The notes below the pieces were generated by a model, which did no database searches, was not told where the DNA came from, and saw nothing but the letters and a program-made list of their open reading frames with translations. A DNA stretch of 64,000 nt from Myxococcota bacterium (lineage in GTDB: Bacteria > Myxococcota_A > Polyangia > Palsa-1104 > JAEUJZ01): NCBI GenBank assembly GCA_025057315.1, contig JANWXW010000061.1, positions 1 to 64,000 of the forward strand. Reading direction: 5' to 3'. Shown in pieces: positions 52,613 to 61,211 of the stretch (within the stretch, counting starts at the first letter, position 1; every line of letters starts with the position of its first letter). Position numbers and translations under genes: made by a program.

Positions 52613-53134
52613 CTATTTGAGGTTGACCAAGGCCGCACGCGCCCCAGGCCCAATGCCATGGCGGCGGGCATAGCCAGCAGGCACCTCCAGCACATACTGG
52701 ACAGGCTCGTCAGGCCCCCGCCCCGTCTCATCGTGAGGCGCGGTGTTTTCCTCGATGCTTACAACGCGCAGCTTTTCATCCAAAAACAATATATCTAGAG
52801 GAATAAGCGTGTTTTTCATCCAGAACCGACGTACTTCCGCGCGGGGGAACAGGAACAACATCCCTCGCCCCTCGGGGAGTTCGCGGCGAAACATGAGCCC
52901 TCGGGCGTGCTCTTCCGGGGTCCGAGCCACTTCCACTTCCACCGTCACGGGGCGGGCGCCAGTCGCAGGGTAGACCACAACCTGCGGTCTGGGCTGACTC
53001 GCCGGCCGGCCGCCCTCCTTGCCCGGGGGACCGGCCGAGCTCTGGCTACACGCCAGCAGAGCCAGCAGGGGCAGAAGCATGGGGCAGATGGTCGAACCAT
53101 GCGGCCCGGAACCACCCTGACGAAACAGCGACAC
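52613..53134 (-). CDS. DUF192-family exported protein
   Basis: 173 residues from GTG 53134; ATG 53080 would give a shorter form starting right at the hydrophobic segment LLPLLALLAC, which looks like a lipobox. The DUF192 signature is clear: HARGLMFRRELPEGRGMLFLF, RRFWMKNTLIPLDILFLD, and ALVNLK at the end. Function of the family is not established. Eight bases before the cyclophilin. Confidence 0.82.
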   Translation of the reverse strand: MSLFRQGGSGPHGSTICPMLLPLLALLACSQSSAGPPGKEGGRPASQPRPQVVVYPATGARPVTVEVEVARTPEEHARGLMFRRELPEGRGMLFLFPRAEVRRFWMKNTLIPLDILFLDEKLRVVSIEENTAPHDETGRGPDEPVQYVLEVPAGYARRHGIGPGARAALVNLK

Positions 53135-53194
53135 GGTAGCGCAAGGTAGCGCACCTGCCCTCTAGGCGCAACGTGTCCCTCGGCGTCCGCAGGC

Positions 53195-53785
53195 TCAGCG
53201 CAGGGCCGCGCAGGCCTGGTAGCGAAAGCAGCTTGTCAGGTGGTCGTTGACCATGCCCACGGCTTGCATGTGGGCATAGATGATCCTGCTGCCGACGAAC
53301 TTGAAGCCGCGCCGCCGAAGGTCCTTGCTGAGCGCATCGGATTCCGCTGATGTCGCAGGGATGTCTCCCATGGTGCGACGGCGGTTCACAATCGGCCGGC
53401 CGCCGACAAAGCCCCACACATAGCGGTCAAAGCTACCGAATTCTTCCTGGATTCGGACAAACGCACGGGCATTGGTCACCGCCGCCTCAATCTTGAGGCG
53501 ATTGCGGATGATGCCCCGGTCTTGCAGGAGCTGCTCGATGTTGCGGTCAGAAAACCGCGCCACTTGTTCAGGGTCGAAGCCAGCAAAGGCCCGGCGGTAG
53601 GCCTCTCGTTTGTGCAGCACGGTGGCCCAACTCAGACCCGCCTGGGCGCCCTCCAGCACCAGGAACTCGAAATGCACCCGGTCGTCATGCACTGGCACCC
53701 CCCACTCACGGTCGTGGTAGGCCAGGTAGGCCTCGCTCACGCCTTCAGCCCAGGCACAGCGGGTGAGGGTAGCAGGGGAGCTCAT
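53195..53785 (-). CDS. tag: DNA-3-methyladenine glycosylase I
   Basis: 196 residues. Removes 3-methyladenine from alkylated DNA. RCAWAEG and AYHDREWGVPVHDD at the N-terminus (zinc-binding Cys and the conserved His/Glu), LEGAQAGLSWATVL with the base-pocket Glu, and the C-terminal VGMVNDHLTSCFRY with the last zinc ligands. Start ATG 53785; the longer frame to 53833 has no support. Divergent from the acyl-CoA synthetase. Confidence 0.93.
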   Translation of the reverse strand: MSSPATLTRCAWAEGVSEAYLAYHDREWGVPVHDDRVHFEFLVLEGAQAGLSWATVLHKREAYRRAFAGFDPEQVARFSDRNIEQLLQDRGIIRNRLKIEAAVTNARAFVRIQEEFGSFDRYVWGFVGGRPIVNRRRTMGDIPATSAESDALSKDLRRRGFKFVGSRIIYAHMQAVGMVNDHLTSCFRYQACAALR

Positions 53786-53855
53786 TAGGTTGCTCGATAC
53801 CACAGCCAGCCCCGGCGGCGCGACAGGGGACATGTTCCTTCCACACAGGCAAGGC

Positions 53856-53861
53856 TATGAT
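53856..53861 (+). promoter_or_regulatory. Possible -10 hexamer (TATGAT) of the acyl-CoA synthetase
   Basis: TATGAT 22 bases before the ATG at 53884, leaving the AGGAGG site in the leader. No good -35. Confidence 0.4.
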
Positions 53862-53883
53862 GCCTGCTCCAGGAGGTCGGCCC

Positions 53884-55818
53884 ATGCTGCCCACCGGTCC
53901 CCACGTCCCCGTCACCCACCTGGCTCGGGAGGCCACTTCGATTGGCGACATGTTTCGCCGTCGGGCCGAGCGCAGTGCCAACCGTCCAGCCATCTACGAG
54001 AAGAAAGAGGCCGGCGGTCGCTTTCAGCCCATCACCTGGCGCCAGTTCTATGACCGTGCCGCTGCCATCGCCCGTGGGCTGATCGAACTGGGGCTGCAGC
54101 CGGGTGAGCGCATAGCCATCCTGGGCCCGACGCGCTCGCCGTGGGCCTGCTACGATATGGGCGCGCAACTGGCGGGTCTGGTCAGCGTCGGCATCTACCC
54201 GAAACAGACTCCTGATCAGATTCGCTACCTCCTAGCGCACAGCGAGAGCCGCGTCCTCTTTGTAGACGGGGAAGATGAAGTGCGCAACGCGATGGAGGCC
54301 GCTCGTGGCCTGCAGCAGCTGATGGCAATCGTGCCCTGGGATGAAGCGTTGGCAGCTTGCCTGCAAGGGGTCGACCCACGCCTTTTGCCGCCCAGTCGCT
54401 TTGCCGGCGACCCGCTCACAGCCGCCGAATGTGAGGCGCGCTTGTCGATGGTGTCGCGCAACGACACGGCGCTTATCATCTACACCTCAGGTACCACGGG
54501 GCCCCCCAAGGGGGCCATGATCACGCATGGCAACGTGCTCTCTCTGCTCGGCTCGCAGACAGATGTGCTCACCTTCTATGAAGATGACCTGTCGCTGTCT
54601 TTTTTGCCGATGGCCCATGCGGCCGAGCGCATCCTGGCCTGCTACGGCCGTATCAGCACCGGTACCACCGTCGCCTATGCCTCCAGCATCGGGTCGGTGT
54701 TGACGGAAGTGACCGAGGTGCAGCCGACGATCTTTGGCTCGGTGCCGCGCCTGTTTGAGAAGGCTTATGCCAGGATTCTATCGGAGATTGAGAAGAAACC
54801 AGCCGCGGTACGGCGCCTGTTCAACTGGGCCCTTGCTGTAGGCAAAAGGCGCGTGGCATTGGAGCACGCAGGCCAGATGGTGCCGGCCACGCTGCGGCTG
54901 CAGTGCGCGCTGGCCGACCGGCTGGTCTTCCGCAAGGTGCGGGCTGCCTTCGGGGGGCGGGTGCGGCAGATGATCACCGGAGCCGCGCCCATCTCGCCTG
55001 AGATCCTGCGCTTCTTCTGGGCTGTGGGGCTGCCCATCTACGAGGCCTACGGCATGACCGAGGCGACGGTCATCACCCATCTTAACCGTCCTGGCGCCGT
55101 GCGCCTGGGCAGCGTCGGCCGGCCAATTCCCCCCTGTGAGCACAAAATCGCCCCTGATGGAGAAATCCTACTGCGCGGACCGTGGATCTTCAAAGGCTAC
55201 TTCAAGGACGAGGCAGCCACGGCCCAGACCATCGTCGATGGCTGGCTGCATACCGGGGACATCGGTCGCGTCGATGAAGATGGATATCTTTACATCACCG
55301 ATCGCAAAAAGCACCTCATCGTGACCGCTGGGGGCAAGAACCTGAGCCCGGCCAACATCGAGCAGGCGATCAAGGCGGAAGACCCTCTCATCAGCCACGT
55401 GCATGCACATGGCGACCGACGGCCCTATGTGACGGCACTGGTGGCCCCTAGCCCCCTTGAGACCCTAGAGTGGGGACTCGCCCGGGGATTGCTGAGCCAG
55501 CAGGAGGTGGAGGCGCGGATGCAGGAGCTTCGCGCCAACCCGGCGGCGCGCACCGAGGCGCTGTGCCGGGCCATGGCCCAGGTGGTGGTGCACCCGGAGT
55601 TCCGCCAGCGCATCGCCGAGGCGGTGCGTCGCGGCAATGCCAAGCTCGCCCATGTCGAGCAGGTGCGTCGCTTCCACATCTTGGACCGCGACTTCAGCCA
55701 GGAGCAGGGCGAGTTGACGCCGACCATGAAGGTCAAGCGCAAGGAAGTAGAGATACGCCATGCTGCCCTCTTTGATGCGCTGTACGCCGACGGAGGGGAG
55801 CAGGCGCTTGCCCCTTGA
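53884..55818 (+). CDS. Long-chain acyl-CoA synthetase (FadD15/AMP-forming type)
   Basis: 644 residues. Activates long-chain fatty acids. AMP-binding motif IIYTSGTTGPPKGAM, the A5-type EAYGMTEAT, TGDIGRVDEDGYLYITDRKK and the C-terminal lysine region TPTMKVKRKEV. The large size and GSVPRLFEKAYA put it with FadD15/ACSL-type enzymes. AGGAGG eight bases before ATG 53884 decides the start over 53857. The desaturase at 36.7 kb may use its products. Confidence 0.92.
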   Translation: MLPTGPHVPVTHLAREATSIGDMFRRRAERSANRPAIYEKKEAGGRFQPITWRQFYDRAAAIARGLIELGLQPGERIAILGPTRSPWACYDMGAQLAGLVSVGIYPKQTPDQIRYLLAHSESRVLFVDGEDEVRNAMEAARGLQQLMAIVPWDEALAACLQGVDPRLLPPSRFAGDPLTAAECEARLSMVSRNDTALIIYTSGTTGPPKGAMITHGNVLSLLGSQTDVLTFYEDDLSLSFLPMAHAAERILACYGRISTGTTVAYASSIGSVLTEVTEVQPTIFGSVPRLFEKAYARILSEIEKKPAAVRRLFNWALAVGKRRVALEHAGQMVPATLRLQCALADRLVFRKVRAAFGGRVRQMITGAAPISPEILRFFWAVGLPIYEAYGMTEATVITHLNRPGAVRLGSVGRPIPPCEHKIAPDGEILLRGPWIFKGYFKDEAATAQTIVDGWLHTGDIGRVDEDGYLYITDRKKHLIVTAGGKNLSPANIEQAIKAEDPLISHVHAHGDRRPYVTALVAPSPLETLEWGLARGLLSQQEVEARMQELRANPAARTEALCRAMAQVVVHPEFRQRIAEAVRRGNAKLAHVEQVRRFHILDRDFSQEQGELTPTMKVKRKEVEIRHAALFDALYADGGEQALAP

Positions 55819-55847
55819 GGAGAGGAGGCGTTGCTTTGGATATGCGC

Positions 55848-56822
55848 CTATTCGACCGGGATGCGCTCGGGCTCCTGGGGTTCCTCGACGTACACCGGGG
55901 TCTGCTCCGGGGGCAGCGCCCGGGGGCGCGCGCGCAGCCGCTCTGGCAGGGCCCGGGAGCGGATGGCGGTCTGCAGGCTATAGCTGAGGGTCAGCACCAC
56001 CGAGCCGCCCGACTCGGGGCCGAAGAGGTGGCGGTAGCCGGCTCCTAGCTCGACGCCGTGCCAGTTGGTGCCGGTGCGCACCAGCCGCAGGCCGAAGCGC
56101 ACATCGACCTCCGGCCCGTGGGCGAAGCCGCGAGCGTAGCCCAGCAGATACGCGGCGCTCGCCTCCAGCGAACAGCGGCTACAGGGCCAGGCTTGGTGGA
56201 TGTAGCTTGCCTCCGGCCCGGTCACGAACTGGCCCCACCCCCGTCGACTATCCACCAGCACGTCGGCTCGCCCCCCCACCCCCAAAAAGGGCAGCACCTG
56301 CCCACGGGCACCCAAGTTGGCCCCGAGGTCGACCCCGCGGGTCTCCGGCACGCCGGTCACACGCACCCCCATCTCGGCGCGCACCCAGGCGGACAGCAGC
56401 CAGGGGCGCTGGCCCATGACCTCCAGGCCGCCCCGTCCCAGCACCGGCACCGTCTCCCCGCCGGCCCGCAGCCACACGGGCTCCACCAAGGGGTAGCGAC
56501 AGACAAACAGCAGGCGGCTGAGGCGACGCCGCCCGCCGAGATCCTCGCCAGCCAGGCTGTCACGGCGACAGCTCGTGATGGTGCGACCCAGGCTGTCTTG
56601 GAGCCGGGACTCACTCCCGATGACGCCTTCTAGATCGATGAAGCTCGCGTGCTCCACAGTAAGGAGGATCCGCTGCCGCCCTCTGGAATCGCGGGCAGTT
56701 TCCACCGCCACGGAGGCTGGCTCCCCACCCAGCTGAATCGCCACCGGGACCTCATCGCGTACGTGATGCAGGGTACAGGCCGACAGGAAGGGCAGGATCA
56801 GTGCGGCTCTGGAACGAGACAT
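55848..56822 (-). CDS. Lipoprotein with beta-barrel-like C-terminus
   Basis: 324 residues. Short signal peptide ending in a lipobox-like FLSAC. The body has alternating Gly/Tyr/Arg strands (VELGAGYRHLFGPE, SVVLTLSYSLQTA, ARGQVLPFLGVGGRADVLVDS) suggesting an outer-membrane or periplasmic beta structure. C-terminal tail is Pro/Glu/Arg-rich. No family recognised. Converges with the synthetase, 29 bases apart. Confidence 0.68.
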   Translation of the reverse strand: MSRSRAALILPFLSACTLHHVRDEVPVAIQLGGEPASVAVETARDSRGRQRILLTVEHASFIDLEGVIGSESRLQDSLGRTITSCRRDSLAGEDLGGRRRLSRLLFVCRYPLVEPVWLRAGGETVPVLGRGGLEVMGQRPWLLSAWVRAEMGVRVTGVPETRGVDLGANLGARGQVLPFLGVGGRADVLVDSRRGWGQFVTGPEASYIHQAWPCSRCSLEASAAYLLGYARGFAHGPEVDVRFGLRLVRTGTNWHGVELGAGYRHLFGPESGGSVVLTLSYSLQTAIRSRALPERLRARPRALPPEQTPVYVEEPQEPERIPVE

Positions 56823-56905
56823 ATAGTTATGTTAGCTGCAAGTCCAGCGATATGGTTCACAATTTGCGCACCCATCCTCGACTTGCTTGGCTGGGCAAGG
56901 GGTGG

Positions 56906-57448
56906 CTATGGCGCCGGTGCCTTCGATGAGGTCGAGTCGGCAGGGGGGACAGGGTGGGTGGCGTGCAGGGCCTCGGCCACGGCGCGTTTGGCAGCAAGGG
57001 GGTCGCGGCGCGGGTCCAGTCCGGCGCGAACCAGCCTGCGCATCAGCTCCGCCAGGTACCCCAGTCGGATGCGCGATGGGTCCGGGCAGCTCGTCCGCTC
57101 GCAGGCCGACAGGCCTGCTTCGGCCTCGCGCAGTGCCTCTGCAGGCAGCAGCAAGGTCGCGTAGGCGAAGGCCGCGACCTGATGCACCTCCGGTATGCCG
57201 CGATTGCGGTGAGGTCCCAGCGCGATGAGCGCCCAGGCTGGCTGATCGACCTGCAGATACGCCCGGGCCAGCTCGATCGCAACCTGGGGGTCGCCGGGGT
57301 TGCGCTGCAGCGCGTCCTCCAGCTGTGCCAGCCGGTCCAGGTCAGCCTGGTCTCCCTCGACGGCGGGGAAGGCGCTGATGGTGGGCTGTGGCAGCAGGAG
57401 CACGACCGCCACGATGAGCACAGCCACCACATCCAGCAGGCGGACCAT
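56906..57448 (-). CDS. Membrane-anchored TPR-like protein
   Basis: 180 residues. N-terminal helix VVAVLIVAVVLLLP anchors it; then TPR-like repeats (LEDALQRNPGDPQVAIELARAYL, AFAYATLLLPAEALREAEAGL) with two Cys (ACERTSCPD). Start ATG 57448 chosen because TATATT lies nine bases upstream and there is no ribosome-binding site, the same arrangement as fusA. Lies between a lipoprotein and the tolQ operon, facing away from the latter. Confidence 0.72.
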   Translation of the reverse strand: MVRLLDVVAVLIVAVVLLLPQPTISAFPAVEGDQADLDRLAQLEDALQRNPGDPQVAIELARAYLQVDQPAWALIALGPHRNRGIPEVHQVAAFAYATLLLPAEALREAEAGLSACERTSCPDPSRIRLGYLAELMRRLVRAGLDPRRDPLAAKRAVAEALHATHPVPPADSTSSKAPAP

Positions 57449-57457
57449 GAGAAGAAT

Positions 57458-57463
57458 AATATA
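57458..57463 (-). promoter_or_regulatory. -10 hexamer (TATATT), near-leaderless
   Basis: TATATT on the minus strand ending nine bases before ATG 57448. TATTAT overlapping it is an equally good match, seven bases from the start. Confidence 0.42.
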
Positions 57464-57590
57464 CAGGGAGACGAGCCGGCCGTCCAATCGGTCCGGTGCT
57501 TGCTGTCCGTCCTGAAAAGTCCGATGCACACCCACACGGCCGATGTAGCAAAATTCCCCGCTGTGTCCCGCAACTCCTCATTGGAGGAGG

Positions 57591-57606
57591 TGGCATGGTC
57601 TTTGAA
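57591..57606 (+). promoter_or_regulatory. Weak sigma-54-like element before tolQ
   Basis: TGGCATGGTCTTTGAA matches the consensus TGGCACG-N4-TTGCW at all but two positions, one being the normally conserved C of the -12 element. It is 99 bases before the TolQ start. The remainder of the gap 57464-57704 shows no better promoter. Confidence 0.3.
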
Positions 57607-57704
57607 AATCTAGGGACAATGCGGGGTTCGGCGGGTGCACGCGCTGGCACTGCCCATGCAAGAGCTGCGCGCAGCAGAACACCCTGCAAGGAGGCAACTG
57701 ACCC

Positions 57705-58361
57705 ATGTCCGGACTCAGAAGCATCGCCGATGCGTTTCACGAAGGCGGATGGCCCATGTGGCCGATCTTGCTCCTGATGATCGTCAGCTGGGGCATCATG
57801 ATCGAGCGGGTCATCTACCTGCGCAAGGCGGGCATCGACAAGGAGAAGCTGCTGGCACTGCTCAAGAGCCAGATCATGGCCGGCAACATCCAGGGTGCCA
57901 TCAAGGTCTGCTCTGGCAACCCGACGCCGCTGACGCGCATCATCCAGGCGGGCCTGACCAAGTTCAACCGTCCCGACGCCGAGGTCCAGGCAGCCATGGA
58001 CGAGGCTGCGCTGCGAGAACTGCCCAAGATCGAAGCCCGCACCGGCTACCTGGCCATGCTCGGCAACGTCGCTACGCTGGTGGGCCTGCTTGGCACCATC
58101 CTGGGCCTCATCCACTCCTTTGCTGGCGTTGCTGGCGTCGATCCGTCGATGAAGGCGACGCTGCTCGCCAAGGGCATCTCCGAGGCCATGCACTGCACCG
58201 CGTTCGGCCTCATTTGCGCCGTGCCTGCGCTGCTCGGATTCGCCATCCTGAACGGCTGGACCCAGAGCATCCTGGACGACATCAATGAGGTCTCGGTGCA
58301 GGTTGTGAATCTGGTGGTGGGCCACCGCAACGCGATGAAGGGCGGCACGGCCAACAGCTAG
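57705..58361 (+). CDS. TolQ/ExbB/AglR-type proton-channel protein
   Basis: 218 residues. MotA/TolQ/ExbB fold: one early membrane helix (MWPILLLMIVSWGIMIERV), a cytosolic loop, then two long helices (ATLVGLLGTILGLIHSFAGV with the family Thr-Gly pattern, and CTAFGLICAVPALLGFAIL). AAGGAGG precedes the ATG. With the next two genes it forms a proton-powered motor unit; the TolQ-TolR-TolR order is that of the gliding motor AglR-AglQ-AglS in Myxococcus, but a Tol-Pal or Exb role is also possible. Confidence 0.9.
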   Translation: MSGLRSIADAFHEGGWPMWPILLLMIVSWGIMIERVIYLRKAGIDKEKLLALLKSQIMAGNIQGAIKVCSGNPTPLTRIIQAGLTKFNRPDAEVQAAMDEAALRELPKIEARTGYLAMLGNVATLVGLLGTILGLIHSFAGVAGVDPSMKATLLAKGISEAMHCTAFGLICAVPALLGFAILNGWTQSILDDINEVSVQVVNLVVGHRNAMKGGTANS

Positions 58362-58379
58362 CTCCGCAGGAGGTGGCCG

Positions 58380-58862
58380 ATGGCCGGCGCAGCACCCACA
58401 ACGCCTACGGGCAAGGGCGGCAGGAAGCCGCTGGATGCGACCATCAACTTGGTCCCATTCATCGATCTGCTGTGCTGCTGCATCTCGTTTCTGCTTATCA
58501 CGGCCGTGTGGACCCAGCTGGCCCGCATGGATGTGGCGCAGAAGAGCAAGGCCCCCTCGGGCCCGCAGGAGGAGCAGCCACAGCCCACGGTGCAGCTCAC
58601 GCTGTATGTGAACAAGGACGGCTACATCCTGTCCAAGTCCACGGGCGAGAGCATCCCCATCGAGATGAAGGGCGACGAGTATGACCTGGTCAAGCTCTCC
58701 GAGGTCATGCAGCAGGTGAAAAAGGACCACCCTGACAAGGAGGACATCACCATCAAGAGCGATGACTCGGTGATCTACAACAACATCATCAAGACGATGG
58801 ACGTCGTCATCTCGGCGAAGTTCCCCAACATCTCGCTTACTGACAAAGGAGCGGGAGGCTGA
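58380..58862 (+). CDS. TolR/ExbD-family protein, first copy
   Basis: 160 residues. One membrane helix with the protonatable Asp (NLVPFIDLLCCCISFLLITAV), then a periplasmic domain (VQLTLYVNKDGYILSK, EDITIKSDDSVIYNNIIKTMDVV). N-terminus is short and Gly/Pro-rich. Starts 18 bases after TolQ. Confidence 0.9.
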   Translation: MAGAAPTTPTGKGGRKPLDATINLVPFIDLLCCCISFLLITAVWTQLARMDVAQKSKAPSGPQEEQPQPTVQLTLYVNKDGYILSKSTGESIPIEMKGDEYDLVKLSEVMQQVKKDHPDKEDITIKSDDSVIYNNIIKTMDVVISAKFPNISLTDKGAGG

Positions 58863-58864
58863 GC

Positions 58865-59431
58865 ATGGAAAAGGGAAAGATACGCGGTCTGATGAGCCCT
58901 CCAGGCCCCCGGCTGCGGAAGTTCATCCCCTTGAAGTTCGTGAGCAAGCACGGCATGGGGGGCAAAAAGTCCGTCTATGCTGAGCTGAACCTGACCTCGA
59001 TGGTGGACATGCTCACCATCCTGGTCGTGTTCCTGCTGATGACCTTTTCTGCGTCCGGGGAACTGCTGACCGTCTCCAAGAACATCACCCTGCCGGAAGC
59101 CATCAACTACCGCGATCTGGAGCAGGCGCCCATCATCGCCATCTCCAGGGATACCGTGACGCTCAACGGCGACCCCAAGGCCGACTCCCAGGAGCTGTCC
59201 AAGTCGGACACCATCGACTGGAAGATTCCGTCCCTTCATGACGACCTGGTGATCCTAAAGAACAACTTCAAGCTGCTTCACCCCAACCCGGAGGACTGGA
59301 AGGGGCTGGTCATCGTGCAGGCGGACAAGAACGTCGACTTCAAGGTGATCAAGAAGGTCATGTACACCTGTGCGGTGGCCGGCTACAACAACGTGAACTT
59401 CGCTGTACAGCAGGGACGCAGGGGCGGATAA
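58865..59431 (+). CDS. TolR/ExbD-family protein, second copy
   Basis: 188 residues. Longer basic cytosolic N-terminus, one helix with the conserved Asp (LNLTSMVDMLTILVVFLLM), periplasmic region with LVIVQADKNVDFKVIKKVM and VNFAVQQGRRGG. Starts two bases after the first copy. Two different TolR-like subunits suggest a heteromeric motor. Confidence 0.9.
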   Translation: MEKGKIRGLMSPPGPRLRKFIPLKFVSKHGMGGKKSVYAELNLTSMVDMLTILVVFLLMTFSASGELLTVSKNITLPEAINYRDLEQAPIIAISRDTVTLNGDPKADSQELSKSDTIDWKIPSLHDDLVILKNNFKLLHPNPEDWKGLVIVQADKNVDFKVIKKVMYTCAVAGYNNVNFAVQQGRRGG

Positions 59432-59527
59432 CGACCGGACAGTTCGCGTTGACGGGGACGAGCCGCCCTCTTGCACCCGCTTCGTTCGTCGGTAGCAAAA
59501 GGGGGCCGTCCCTTGTGTTCTTTTCGG

Positions 59528-59533
59528 TACAAT
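59528..59533 (+). promoter_or_regulatory. Possible -10 hexamer (TACAAT) of the HEAT lipoprotein
   Basis: TACAAT 26 bases before ATG 59560; GGGAG lies in the leader. The gene may alternatively be transcribed from tolQ, 128 bases upstream of the ATG. Confidence 0.35.
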
Positions 59534-59559
59534 ATCTTGAACCCCTCGGGAGAACAGCC

Positions 59560-61143
59560 ATGCGCAAACTGTGCGTCCTTGCGGCCTCACTCGGCCTGCT
59601 GGTCGGTTGTATCGATGACCCGCAAGATCCCCGAACCTGGATCAAGAAGCTGGACAACCCCCGTGAACAGCGGGAGGCGGTCCGCCAGCTGGCGCGCCTG
59701 AAGGACGAGGTGGCCTATGAGCCCTTGGCGAAGCTGTTCCGCCAGCGGCGCGATCAGGACGTGCTCGACGCCATTGCCAAGCTCCGCAGCGACAAGGCGG
59801 TGCCTCTGTTCATCGAGCAGCTCGATTACTCCGACGAGACGTTTGAGGCCGCTGCCACGGCGGCCACGGGCCTGGCCGAGATCGCCAGCCGGGATGCCAA
59901 AGGCCGTGAGGCAGCGCGGGCGGCCCTGGAGGCGCTGCACAAGGCGGTGCTCAAGAAATTGCCCATTCGCACCCGCGCCAACATCGTCAAGGTGGAGGCG
60001 ATGAAGGCCATCGCCGCCATTCGCGATCCGTCGTCGGTCGAGACGCTCAACGCGGTGCTGGAGACCTCGGCCGATGAGCAGGACTTCTTTCTCAACAAGC
60101 TGGCGGCGCAGCACCTTGGCACCTTCGCGGACAAGCGGTCCATCCCGGTGCTCATCCGGGGGCTGTTCATGACCGGGCGCGGCAAGGACATCTTCCAGGA
60201 CTGCCGTCTGGCACTGGTGCGCATCGGCGGCGACGAGGCAGTGGACAAACTCGTCGAGAGCATGCAGCGCAAAAACGCCCGCCTCGAGGAGGATGCCAAA
60301 AAGTACGAATTCGTGCCTGGCATCATCGTGCAGAAGACCAGCATCCTGCTGGGGGACCTACGCAACAAGCGTGCCATCCCCGCGCTGCTTGCCGAGCTCA
60401 AGAAGAAGGACGAGGGCCTCGTGCCGGGCGGGGTTTCGGGCCATCAGTCCGTGCTCCAGGCGCTGGGCCTGCTGGGCGACCCCTCGGTGGTCAAGGATTT
60501 GATCGCCGTTGCCTCCGACCCAAAGCGCCACAGCAAGCTGCGGGCGGCGGCCGCCACGGGTCTCAATTTCCTCGGTGCCACCGAGGCGCTGCCGGTTCTA
60601 CTGCAGCTGGCCAAAACACCCTACTTTAACCCCAAGAACAACGAGATTGACACCGACAAGGCCTTGCTCGCCGCCGTCGCCGTCACCGAGTATTCGCGCC
60701 TGGCGGACACGGATGTGACCGACATCCTCCGCCCCCTCTATGATGCAGCGCCGCCGGACACTGACATCCAGGTGGCGTTCAAGAACGCACTGGCGCGGGT
60801 CGCGGTAGTCAAAAAGTGTGGCAAGGACATCGCCTGCTACGGCGAACGGTTGGCCCAGACCGACCCAGACAAGACCATCGTGTCGGCGATTTCCGAAAAG
60901 GCAGCCTTCATGCTCGGGCGGCTCGGTCGACAGGCATTGCCGGTGCTGCAGAAGCATGTGGCGCACAAGGACTCAGCCACGCGCTTTGCCGTGCTCTTCT
61001 CGCTCACGCGCTTGGCCAACAAGAATGACCAGGGGGTGCTTCAGGCCCTGTATGATCAAATCGAGATCGATAAGACCAAGCCGCCCCTGATGCCCTTGGT
61101 GGACGAGATGCGCGTGACCGCTGCGATCATCTCACACAGCTAG
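59560..61143 (+). CDS. HEAT-repeat lipoprotein
   Basis: 527 residues. Lipobox LLVGC after a short signal peptide. The rest is alpha-helical HEAT/armadillo repeats of about 35-40 residues (ALGLLGDPSVVKDLIAVAS, TGLNFLGATEALPVLLQLAK, FMLGRLGRQALPVLQKHVA, each with an Asp/Asn/Gly turn followed by Val/Leu-Pro-xLL). Likely a periplasmic scaffold. Placed between TolQRR and the PEGA pseudokinase, it may link the motor to envelope partners (inference). Confidence 0.85.
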   Translation: MRKLCVLAASLGLLVGCIDDPQDPRTWIKKLDNPREQREAVRQLARLKDEVAYEPLAKLFRQRRDQDVLDAIAKLRSDKAVPLFIEQLDYSDETFEAAATAATGLAEIASRDAKGREAARAALEALHKAVLKKLPIRTRANIVKVEAMKAIAAIRDPSSVETLNAVLETSADEQDFFLNKLAAQHLGTFADKRSIPVLIRGLFMTGRGKDIFQDCRLALVRIGGDEAVDKLVESMQRKNARLEEDAKKYEFVPGIIVQKTSILLGDLRNKRAIPALLAELKKKDEGLVPGGVSGHQSVLQALGLLGDPSVVKDLIAVASDPKRHSKLRAAAATGLNFLGATEALPVLLQLAKTPYFNPKNNEIDTDKALLAAVAVTEYSRLADTDVTDILRPLYDAAPPDTDIQVAFKNALARVAVVKKCGKDIACYGERLAQTDPDKTIVSAISEKAAFMLGRLGRQALPVLQKHVAHKDSATRFAVLFSLTRLANKNDQGVLQALYDQIEIDKTKPPLMPLVDEMRVTAAIISHS

Positions 61144-61198
61144 CCTACAGCAAACTTGATTCGCCAGGCCTTTCTTCCGGCTGGACGAAAAGGCGTGC

Positions 61199-61204
61199 TA
61201 AAAT
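61199..61204 (+). promoter_or_regulatory. -10 hexamer (TAAAAT), leaderless pseudokinase transcript
   Basis: TAAAAT followed by seven bases and then GTG 61212, placing the predicted transcription start on or next to the start codon. Upstream gap is only 68 bases. Confidence 0.42.
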
Positions 61205-61211
61205 TGCTCTT

